The translations under genes were made by a program, and so were the position numbers. Shown one piece after another: positions 1 through 8,795 of a DNA stretch of 64,000 bases. Location: assembly GCA_013115135.1 (NCBI GenBank), contig JABANP010000016.1:1-64000 (forward strand), given 5' to 3'. Source of the stretch: Perkinsus olseni. Taxonomy: Eukaryota > Perkinsozoa > Perkinsida > Perkinsidae. Under the pieces are notes generated by a model that saw nothing but the letters and a program-made list of their open reading frames with translations, did no database searches and had not been told where the DNA came from. Position 1 is the stretch's first letter, and each line of letters starts with the position of its first letter.

Positions 1-429
1 CGGACGAGAACTGGTGAGCTACATGAAATAGCCTGATGATGGGGGAATGGAGCTTCATTCGTAATACGTGAAGTCTTCGCGGTGAAGTGCCGTCTTCAGC
101 GGAGTGGTAATCGCGAGATTCGTGATGTGTTTTTCACTTGTGTTTTCCCTATCGCGGGTGAGACTCCAATATACCTTGTGAATTTGGAAATCCACGTTTT
201 GGCTAAGCAAGTACGGAGAAGAATGCGAACCAGATAGTGAGCTGTGCTGTACACCAAATAGGTGTCACCAATCGAAAGGGCACGCACTTCATCGTATTGA
301 GTTAGATGGCGGCGCCGTCGCGGCCCTCTGCCGCCAACTCTGTGCGGGTTCGACAAGAGAGCAGGCAAGAATGGCCGTGCTAGAAGCAAGTTCGAAACTG
401 GATAAGTGAGTTTCACAGAAGTCGGATTT

Positions 430-600
430 GTCAACATCAAATGTGTCGTTGTCACGTTTGCGTTCGTCACGCGAATTATGTCATCACCGAGGATGCCAGT
501 ATGCAAACCGAGATTGACAAGGCCAGACTCATCACATGCAAAAATGACAGTATGGCACCTGAGATTCAAAACAGACGGTTGAGATTGACACACGCCCATC
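430..600 (-). repeat. 48-bp-period coding-like repeat, copy A
   Basis: The minus strand here reads through two successive 16-residue units, roughly PSVLNLRCHTVIFACD then ESGLVNLGLHTGILGD. The same pattern appears on the plus strand near 47810-47950. The two loci also share DNA directly, for example atactgtcatt followed by ttgcatgtgat. The unit length of 48 bp keeps a frame, so this may be a fragment of a repetitive gene or a dispersed repeat with internal periodicity. No full gene could be assembled around it. Confidence 0.55.
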
Positions 601-1142
601 GGAGTTCGACAGCGCGCCGGTGAGAGCCCTGATTTGATGGACGCTGATAGTATCTGCCGCAGAGTCTAGGAGCCCATTGAAGTGCTCTTATTTCCGAGTC
701 CAAGTACATGGAAAAGCTGTTCGGATGAAAACTACGAATGCTCTGAAAAATCCGAGCTTTCCCCCGAGCCCGAAGGTTCTATAACTCGGTTCCGAGTAAG
801 GCGATTTATGTGTCAAGGTTTCCGAGCACAAAGATTCCCCGTGCTTCGCTCTTCCCGAGTCACTCGGCAAGCACTCAACTACTGAGTGTTTTACCGATCG
901 TGTCATGCCCCGTCGCGAAGTTGTGTCAATCTAAGAATAGCAGCGGGAAGATTTCCGATATGGCTCAAGTTGGCACCCCGAAATTGGTGTCCCTATCAGC
1001 GAAATTGACTTCCTTAGTCATGGATTTGTGTGGCTTATTCGCGGAATTGAATTCCTTATTCGGGGCCTGCCGCTAAAATGACTTCTTTATCCGCCAATTG
1101 TATACCCCTGTCTCGACCCTACCGCCAATTCGCTGTCTCAAC

Positions 1143-1940
1143 TCGATAATGTGATGATATCATCCTCGACCCCCATATAGGCTACGGCAACGGCCCTATC
1201 CGCCAATTTGCTGATGTCTCAACAACAACAACAACTCGCTAATGTGATGATATCATCCTCGACCCCCATATAGGCTACGGCAACGGCCCTATCCGCCAAT
1301 TTGCTGATGTCTCAACAACAACTCGCTAATGTGATGATATCATCCTCGACCCCCATATAGGCTACGGCAACGGCCCTATCCGCCAATTTGCTGATGTCTC
1401 AACAACAACTCGCTAATGTGATGATATCATCCTCGACCCCCATATAGGCTACGGCAACGGCCCTATCCGCCAATTTGCTGATGTCTCAACAACAACAACT
1501 CGCTAATGTGATGATATCATCCTCGACCCCCATATAGGCTACGGCAACGGCCCTATCCGCCAATTTGCTGATGTCTCAACAACAACAACTCGCTAATGTG
1601 ATGATATCATCCTCGACCCCCATATAGGCTACGGCAACGGCCCTATCCGCCAATTTGCTGATGTCTCAACAACAACAACAACTCGCTAATGTGATGATAT
1701 CATCCTCGACCCCCATATAGGCTACGGCAACGGCCCTATCCGCCAATTTGCTGATGTCTCAACAACAACAACTCGCTAATGTGATGATATCATCCTCGAC
1801 CCCCATATAGGCTACGGCAACGGCAACCCTATCCGCCAATTTGCTGATGTCTCAACAACAACAACAACAACAACTCGCTAATGTGATGATATCATCCTCG
1901 ACCCCCATATAGGCTACGGCAACGGCCCTATCCGCCAAAT
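1143..1940. repeat. Nine-copy minisatellite, 87-102 bp units with variable CAA tract
   Basis: The anchor gtgatgatatcatc recurs at 1151, 1244, 1331, 1418, 1508, 1598, 1691, 1781 and 1883, giving spacings of 93, 87, 87, 90, 90, 93, 90 and 102 bp. Length differences come from the number of CAA triplets (3 to 7) at the unit end, plus one 3-bp insertion in the eighth unit. Each unit carries the perfect 12-bp palindrome gatgatatcatc. All six frames of the unit contain stops, so the array is not coding despite the 3n periods. A degenerate relative of the unit (ccgccaatt...gtctc) extends upstream to about 960. Confidence 0.95.
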
Positions 1941-1944
1941 AGAC

Positions 1945-3960
1945 TTCTGAATGGTATAGATGAGCATTTCACTGGCAAGTGGAATACGTAAGGGATCGGC
2001 GTAGTGATCATAGGCGTCGCGACTCGTGATTCGGCGTCTGCGAGTTCAGTGTTTAGGCCGCCGTGACTAGTCGTGAGCTTCTCAGTGACGATCACGCCAA
2101 CGTATATTTCGTTGTGAGTTTCGACTCGAAACCGTATACGTTTCGGATACGTACGATCGCGTAATTGCCGTAATTAACGTAATTCGTTTAATTCTAAACG
2201 GGGCGTAATTGCCGCTAGGGGGCATCTAGCTCCACCGAAGTCAAGGTCAGTCGCCAGCCGGACCCTTCGCGTTCGCGCAGTTTCCATCATCAGTGACGGC
2301 CCACTCATCACTGTGACAAATTGTCGCTCCCGAGTCAGATTAACTTCGTCATTGACAACTCAATAACGCATGATTCAGCGGTAGTTGCAGGTAATAGCGA
2401 CGCAACTCGAGTACGTCCTCTTGTGGTTTGCGGATGATTATGAGATCTCGGCAGGCGTTACCACTGCTGTTACATAACCGCAGCAGTAACTCGGCCACCC
2501 TGCTTCCTCTTGTAAATAACGGAAGATGATAATGGCGACAAAATGAGCCTGTTAGGCCCATACGATAGGATAATTGAACAAATTACTCACAGCAAGTGCG
2601 GCCATCGAAAAAGGTGGCAAACACGCTGCATCATCGAGCGCTACTACTAGCAATACCGTGAAGTTTTATGTTACGATCATGAAGAAGAGGTGAGGGAACT
2701 GCTGCACATCACCGCCCTCATAACAATCTCAGCTTATTCTCACTCCAGCTGCTTTCTTCTTGCTTGAGGAGGTTCTCCATGAACACTACTGATGACACGC
2801 CGCCCAAAGTGCGGCTACGTAAAAAGGACGAAGCACCCGTGTAGTGGACATGACCATATACTCTTCTGATGATTATGATGAGATGTACTATAGTAATAGC
2901 TTACTGACCATAGTAGCATCAATGACGACGTCGACGACAATATACTAGGACTATAACATAGTAGACATAAGACAGATACCATTCTTTTATGATGGAGTAC
3001 AGAAGGCGGTTTGCTGATGATGACCGGCAGAGCGATCGGCAACAGTAGGAGATAAAGAAAGAGGAGAAGGAGAACGAAGCTGTTGGAGTAGAGCCAGGAC
3101 TGCGAGGAACATCAATGACATCAGACGTTCAGGTACGATTGTGCTAAGATTATCGCCACCAATCAAGGAATCACTGCGATACCAGATAGAATATGATGAC
3201 TGCGACTTTCCACAGTAAATAACAGTAGAAAAATCACAAATTCCACTGACAGACACGAGGAGCGCGGACGTCTCGATAGGACAGGAATGACGCCCACGCT
3301 GGTCTTAAGAGGGCCAACCGGACTGGTAAGATCGAATTGTCTCACCAACGCCGTCAACAAAATAACATCAACAGAGACAAAATAAGATAACCAGGCATCA
3401 TACTTCTCACAGTAGACCTTGCACCGGCGCCAAGTTCAGTGGTATTTTGCCACTGGTAAAAATCTCCATACCCCACATGGTCTGATGTACCGACCATAAT
3501 GCATAACATAACAGCCGATAAATCAGGTACAGCAACCGAAAGCACAGTAATGCCATCCTTCTTCTTTAGGTCGGCCACTCATCTCGTGCGGTGTATACGA
3601 AACTCAAGAGCCCGAGATGGGAATGAGGCGCGACCATTAGAGTCCGGCAGTTGGCAAGCAGTCGATGCCGACTAGAGATTATACCAAGCTCTAACCATGT
3701 GCTCACCAGACACAACCAAGTAGAGGCGTAGACAGAGGTTTCTGGGAACCCCGCCGACGAGTAGCAGCAGCAGCCAATAAATGGAGAAGATAGCTTTGCC
3801 AAAGGAGCAGCACGGCGTCAGTCGTAACGTCTCCCTATACAGGAGCATCAACGTTTGCGGAACTGACCGAGGCGGTGCTTCAAAGTAAGATGAGGTTCAC
3901 CAGGCTATGCCATCACAAGCTGTCGGCCGAGATAACGGTTCACAATGACGGACGAGTCCA
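1945..3960. other. Stretch without a recognised gene
   Basis: A short AT-rich segment at 2158-2220 repeats cgtaattgccg/cgtaatt motifs. Between 2800 and 3800 the minus strand holds several overlapping open stretches of 65-90 codons, some hydrophobic, that could be exons of a minus-strand gene. No domain or convincing splice chain was found. Nothing else recognisable was seen. Confidence 0.4.
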
Positions 3961-4266
3961 ACTCATATCAAGAAGCCCTCCACAAAGGCGTCTGTCTGGC
4001 GACGCAGGAGATCAAGTATCTTTCTCAAAGCCAGCCTACGGTTAACGGTTACCCGTTGACCGAATGAAATGGGTGTGGCGTACAAACTTGGCATGAACGG
4101 GAATAACAAGTGAATAATGATGCTAATTATTAGGGCATCCACCAGTGATAAACCATCGGCTCCGAAGCCGATAGCATTGTTGTTGTTGGCCTTTGACGAT
4201 TTAGCGACTTTAGTTTTACAGTGACGATGATGATGCACGATGCTCATTCGATAATAGCGGGTGGCT

Positions 4267-4910
4267 CTAATAACCTGAAACGTCGATGACAGTGGCCAAA
4301 ACGTAAAGACGCAAACAACAGCGCTTACTCGAGTCTTCTGGTCTCTTCATATACCGTTTCGTTTGAGGGTCTATTTTACCCGCCCGCGCGGTCTCGACCT
4401 CCCGAAACGTTCTGTCAACTAGCTCGTGGCACGCCTGGTCCAAAACCTGACGATCCACTGCATCTCCGTGCTCTTCAAGGAGGGCTCGTTGTAGCCCTAG
4501 TTCAAGCATGTGCTTCTGTTCTTCCAAATAACGATCAAGATCATCAGAGTACCTGAGCGCCCGACTTCATTCACTTTCTATGGCACGAAGGGGGGTCCAT
4601 AGCATGCTTCAACTTACTCAGACTCGGACGATGTACTCATAGTGCTCTCCGTTCTCGCACTCTCACTGGCAGCCTTCGGGCTCGCTTTACCGCGATCAGA
4701 ATGCAGTAGCTGAAAACGAAACATACTCCACCAACTCACGTTCCCCAGCGCTAAACTTACGTCCAGCAGAACTTTGCTCGGATCCTCTTCTTTCGCACCT
4801 TTTAGCTGAAAATGACGATCCCCATAAGAGGGTTCGCTCATGTCGCTGCTGGGGCTCAGGGCGACATAGGGGTCGTAACGATGATGTTGTTCTTGTTGAG
4901 TAAGTATCAT
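4267..4910 (-). CDS. Small lineage-specific protein (family shared with 24880-25770)
   Basis: Function not recognised. The coding sequence runs on the minus strand in about four exons. Exon 1 starts at the ATG near 4910 (or a later ATG near 4840) and ends at ...KVLLD. A GTAAGT...TTTTCAG intron of about 51 bp lies near 4733-4765. The next exon is Ser/Glu-rich and ends at ...SSESE. A second GTAAGT...CTCAG intron follows near 4553-4614, joining in phase to YSDDLDRYLEEQKHMLEL. The helical core ends with ACHELVDRTFREVETAR. A possible third intron (GTAAGC...TTTCAG near 4277-4335) keeps the same stop whether or not it is spliced. The core motif is repeated as ACQELVRRSFREVVCAR at about 25000, so this is a two-member family within the window. 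It is divergently arranged with the eIF4G-like 5' exons. Confidence 0.6.
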
Positions 4911-5089
4911 TATACTTGCGGAGTTGATGTTGTTGATGGTTTAGTAATGGAGCCTGCCGGCTACGATAAACGCTTCTTCACAATGAGTGTGAAAAGAAGA
5001 AATACAACTGACAAAAACAACAGCATAATAGACCACTGAACCCTCACGGCCCAGTCGCAGCTCTATACGCCCAAGAGACCGGTCTTTGT

Positions 5090-5538
5090 TGATTTGGGAG
5101 CGCCGAGGAGCTCAGCCCAAGGACACGACACACTTGGAAGTGTCAAGGACCTCAATGGGACCAGCTTGGCAATGGCAGTTCCAGCTTCTCGATGCACGCC
5201 ACCTACGACTAGGGATACGCCTACGACCAAGGGCAGCTCTAGGAGCGCTGTTTGCGGTACCCTGGCCGCTAGTCGGAGAGAGTAAAGAAGGGGGGCACGC
5301 GAAACAAGAAATGCACTCGTTCTCTAGCGTCAGCTGAAAGCGTGAGTTAACTTACCGTAGCTACTTGCCAAGGGAAAGAGCGGAAGGCTAAAGGGCGATC
5401 GAACAGATCATTCCGGTTCTAAATGGTAACATAACATTTCGAAGACTTGGGGCAAGAAGGCCCTGGAGCACGCGTCTCCTCGATCTGCGGGAAGCATTGA
5501 GGAAATGCAAGATTGCAAGATACAGTCTTCACAGAGAA
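5090..5538 (+). CDS. Probable displaced 5' exons of the eIF4G-like gene
   Basis: This segment ends at the GAGCA target duplication (5539-5543) of the transposon nest, and the matching GAGCA at 21110-21114 leads into the eIF4G-like gene, so it should be the upstream part of that locus. A Thr/Ser/Pro-rich open frame runs from the ATG at about 5172 (MAVPASRC...) to a GTAAAG donor near 5281. CTCTAG/GTCAG acceptors and a GTGAGTT donor follow near 5325-5342. Another open segment (about 5366-5425) ends at a GTAACA donor. Low-complexity N-terminal regions are usual before MIF4G in eIF4G proteins. The exact splice chain was not resolved, and the assignment rests on position rather than homology. Confidence 0.35.
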
Positions 5539-5543
5539 GAGCA
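5539..5543. repeat. Target-site duplication GAGCA, left copy
   Basis: These five bases directly precede the TGTAAC start of the left LTR. The same five bases occur at 21110-21114, just outside the right end of the nest. Five-base duplications are usual for gypsy-type integration. Confidence 0.75.
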
Positions 5544-5766
5544 TGTAACGGGGTTCGTGTTAATATGCAGGAAGAGATGTGGGGATGTACTCACTGATGA
5601 ACACTACAAGTAGGGCCTTGAGTTAGACTAGTACTTGTGACAATGAGAGGGGAGAGTGACAGAGGAGTACGGAGTTAGCCGAGACAACGACCCGACGGCA
5701 GGTCGGACACACAGCTATAAAGGCCGCTGCACGCATACACAAACATCCGCGCAGAATCCCATTACA
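5544..5766 (-). repeat. Gypsy element 3' LTR (left copy), 223 bp
   Basis: The LTR begins TGTAACGGGG and ends CCCATTACA on the plus strand, so it has TGTAA/TTACA inverted termini. It is identical by eye to the split right copy at 12933-13135 + 21070-21089. In element orientation it is preceded by the purine-rich tract AAAGGAGTAGGA (5767-5778), a good polypurine tract. A TATAAA lies at 5716-5721, but on the plus strand, opposite to element transcription. Confidence 0.92.
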
Positions 5767-5924
5767 TCCTACTCCTTTGAATTGAAATAATGCGTATGGA
5801 AATAAAAGATCATGATCATACGACCATAGGAGTACGACAGGATACGACAGTGTATCATAACAACCCTATCGTAACGAAATTAGACCACTCTCCCTCAAAT
5901 AAGACGAATCGACTAATACAATCA

Positions 5925-6060
5925 ACTTTTTTTGGTGCCACGGGGGCTTTAAGTTATCTTTTTTTTGGTGCTACAAGAGAGCTTTAGATTATCTTTTTTA
6001 ATGGTGCTACGAAAGCTTTAGATTATTTCTTTTTTTGGTGCTATGAGAGCTTTAGATTAG
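5925..6060. repeat. Four imperfect tandem units of about 34 bp in the element 3' region
   Basis: A T-rich run followed by GGTGCTA and then GAGCTTTAGATTAT repeats four times with small changes. It lies between the end of the integrase frame and the 3' LTR of the gypsy element. No reading frame spans it. It is probably part of the element's 3' untranslated region. Confidence 0.8.
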
Positions 6061-6294
6061 AAATAGTACACATACATCTCACCGCTGAAGTAAGTCCATA
6101 TCCTATCGCATATCAGTGGTGATCGGTTTCCCAAATATAACTGCCACCAACCACCAGTTAGAGTTGCAACATATTAGATACTAATGACACCAATAGTTGA
6201 TAGATCCCAGATGTATTTCAGAGGGAGATGTATGGAGCAGAGAATCATAGCCGTGATTCAAAAGACCAGACGTAGGGAGAATTAGGGCATTGTT

Positions 6295-7758
6295 TCAAAC
6301 AGACCGGACCGAATCCTCAATGAAAGATAAGCGCGATGTGGTCCTCCTCAACCAACCGAAGCGATCGAATGCTAGAGATGGAGTATGGGTCGGGACACAT
6401 TTAATATAACCCCTTCGATACCCAGGATAATCCATAATAAGCTCGACCGCTCTTCTGGGACTCAGACCGTCAAGAGAATCACAGGCGTTGAACAAAGCTG
6501 TTATCATAGCCCTATCCTCCGCCCTAGTACCAACGGGAATAAATCCCTCCTCATGGCTCACCGGCGGTGGAAGATCTTCAACTGTAGGCGTCTCCGGGTG
6601 TAGGTCAGCTTTCTTGGGAACCTGTGGGGCGTTACTGGAAGGGACATTCTCCGAAATCTTGGCAGGCGACCCGCTCTCCCTTCCACCCGCAAGGGGTGAA
6701 GAGGATGTGTCTGCAGGCGCAGAAGAGCCGTACGATGTTCCGGTAGGTTGATAATTAGGACCCTCAGTAGTCAGCTGTTGCTGGAAGAACTCCCCGGACA
6801 GGTTGAGGTGAACTAAGTGGTCGACATTGAGCCTAGCAGTAGAGAGTATGGGTGGTCCACCTGCAACCGCTTTGAGTACGACGGTGTTCCCAGCCACGCT
6901 GTCGACAACATAGGGGCCACGCCAATGTAAGGATAGCTTGGTACCGCGGGGAGGCATTCGTACTCCCACGTAGTCCCCCGCTTGATAAGTAGGGACACTA
7001 CGACCAAAGTCATATCTATCCTTACTCTTTAGACGACTATCCAGCAAAGCAAGACGAACACACGCGTGAGCCGTTTTCATCGATTCTACCATATCGACTG
7101 CCATGGAGTCAACCTCTAGGTCGGAAGGATCATGATTGGAGCTACTACCATAATTCCTCACCAGTAGATCAGGCAATGTAGGAGGATTGCGACCGCCGTG
7201 AGTAATGAAATATGGTGAGAATAGGCGACCGGTGCTCACGTTGGTGTTATGAGCGAACGTCACAGCTTGCAAGAACTCGGGCCAAAGTTCTTCACGGCCA
7301 GTGCATAAAATAGCGAGAGCATCAATAGGGAATCTGTGGGCTCTCTCACACTGTCCATTAAACTGGGCCCGCAATGGGGAGGTTCGCTGTACGTTAACAT
7401 TGCCGATCGTATACAGCTCATCAAGCAGAGAGTTACAGAACTCTCTGCCTCTATCCGACCTAACCGTTGAGAAATAGCCATGCTGGCATATCACATTATT
7501 ATACAGGCAGCGTGCCACTGCGGTCATGCTCTTAGTCCGTAATGGACGAGCAATGGTAAAGTTAGAAAATAGGCACACTGCATGAAAAATAAAGCGATAC
7601 GGATGGCCTTCTATATCACTCTTCCCAGCAGGCATCTCAATAAGGTCAATGCCAAGAGCTGAAAATGGTTTCGTGTAGATGCATGTCCTCAATCTTCCGA
7701 CCTTCTGGTCTCCCGACTTCTTTCTCAGTTGGCAGGCTGCCAATGGCAGCCGAGGCAA
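6295..7758 (-). CDS. Gypsy element integrase region (frameshifted segment of pol)
   Basis: This frame holds the DDE integrase core and C-terminal part of the gypsy polyprotein. Visible are the first catalytic Asp in ALGIDLIEMP, the second in VRSDRGREFCNS and the Glu in RAQFNGQCERAHR. A C-terminal GDYVGVRMPPRG...HWRGPYVV segment is typical of gypsy integrases, followed by a Ser/Pro-rich tail. The zinc-binding HHCC part lies in the upstream frame (7725-8795), so a frameshift near 7725-7758 separates the two. In an active element this product would join the cDNA to host DNA. The break suggests this copy cannot make it as one chain. Confidence 0.88.
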   Translation of the reverse strand: MPRLPLAACQLRKKSGDQKVGRLRTCIYTKPFSALGIDLIEMPAGKSDIEGHPYRFIFHAVCLFSNFTIARPLRTKSMTAVARCLYNNVICQHGYFSTVRSDRGREFCNSLLDELYTIGNVNVQRTSPLRAQFNGQCERAHRFPIDALAILCTGREELWPEFLQAVTFAHNTNVSTGRLFSPYFITHGGRNPPTLPDLLVRNYGSSSNHDPSDLEVDSMAVDMVESMKTAHACVRLALLDSRLKSKDRYDFGRSVPTYQAGDYVGVRMPPRGTKLSLHWRGPYVVDSVAGNTVVLKAVAGGPPILSTARLNVDHLVHLNLSGEFFQQQLTTEGPNYQPTGTSYGSSAPADTSSSPLAGGRESGSPAKISENVPSSNAPQVPKKADLHPETPTVEDLPPPVSHEEGFIPVGTRAEDRAMITALFNACDSLDGLSPRRAVELIMDYPGYRRGYIKCVPTHTPSLAFDRFGWLRRTTSRLSFIEDSVRSV

Positions 7759-8795
7759 TGCTTGCAGAACTTTTTAACCGACCTGGCGAGGTTGTTCCAC
7801 CAGAAGGACCGACCGATACTCGAGAGGGTTGCCTCACGACCACGATGGGCACTGTCCGGTTGAATATGGAAATATCGGAGAAACGTCAGTTGGTGGTCTA
7901 CGGGAATAACCAACTTCTCAACATCTTCCGGTATATCCCAAGCATCGGGATAAGGGGCAACCATCATTAGCGCGCCATCGATCGGATCTAATCGGTAGAA
8001 ACTATCATCCCCACTCCGAGGTAATTGTTGAATGATCTCACTGAGAGTTGGGTCACAGCGTTGACTCTGAATAATCTCTCGGCGGCTGGGGAGATGAAGT
8101 GGTGGACCCTCGCCAGAAGTAACAGCAACTTGCAAACCCGAATATAGATTCGCCGCGGATACAGGAAACTGAAATTGATCCCGCTCATCGACACGTCTCC
8201 TCTTCCGAGCACTACATGCTGCACAATGTAGTGAATCAGATGAGCCAGATGAGCCATCCACAGCAGCTGATACTGAAGAGCTACTGATAGCGCTGCGGGT
8301 GCGTCGCTCATCGCCTGGTTGAATGGGGTATCGGCTGAAATAATCAACATTCGAGTGGAGTACCCCTTTTCGATGTACCAGGTCGAAGTCATATTCGCAG
8401 AGCCGCAATATCCAGCGACACAACCGCGGCTTGCGAGGCGACACATTCAGCAACCATCTCAGATTGTCATGATCGGTGACGACGGTGAAATGTCGTCCAT
8501 ATAAATAGTAGTGCCAGTATTCTACTGCCCAAAGCACAGCTAAAAGCTCAATCTGCTCTGTACCCCATTTACCTTCCGCGGATGATAGGGCTCGACTAGC
8601 AAATTGAACTGGACGCTCTATACCTTTCTCATCAAGCTGGCACAAGGCAGCACCTAGACCATGACTACTACCATCAGCCTGAACTATGAATGGTCTACTG
8701 AAATCTGGATGCACTAGGAGAGTGTCAGCTAGAGCGTCTTTAACATCCTCAAACTCCCCTTGCTCTCTCAGTCCACTGCCACGGCACATTATCAC
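7725..8795 (-). CDS. Gypsy element RNase H and integrase zinc-finger segment of pol
   Basis: This is the middle part of the broken gypsy pol. An RNase H domain is seen from FIVQADGSSHGLGAAL through the Glu in KWGTEQIELLAVLWA to VVTDHDNLRWLL. A CHCC-type zinc module follows, with His and Cys in HIQPDSAHRG and FCKHCLGCHW. The frame overlaps the reverse transcriptase frame (end at 8749) in a GAGAGAGC tract, where a change of two bases lost or one gained explains the switch. The downstream switch into the integrase core is at 7725-7758. Both look like inactivating frameshifts rather than programmed sites, but that was not tested. Confidence 0.88.
   Translation of the reverse strand: MIMCRGSGLREQGEFEDVKDALADTLLVHPDFSRPFIVQADGSSHGLGAALCQLDEKGIERPVQFASRALSSAEGKWGTEQIELLAVLWAVEYWHYYLYGRHFTVVTDHDNLRWLLNVSPRKPRLCRWILRLCEYDFDLVHRKGVLHSNVDYFSRYPIQPGDERRTRSAISSSSVSAAVDGSSGSSDSLHCAACSARKRRRVDERDQFQFPVSAANLYSGLQVAVTSGEGPPLHLPSRREIIQSQRCDPTLSEIIQQLPRSGDDSFYRLDPIDGALMMVAPYPDAWDIPEDVEKLVIPVDHQLTFLRYFHIQPDSAHRGREATLSSIGRSFWWNNLARSVKKFCKHCLGCHWQPAN

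Noticed and set aside
1143..1940. CRISPR-like array.
   Set aside because: Units are adjacent and nearly identical with no unique spacers. The genome is eukaryotic and the repeat is an ordinary minisatellite.
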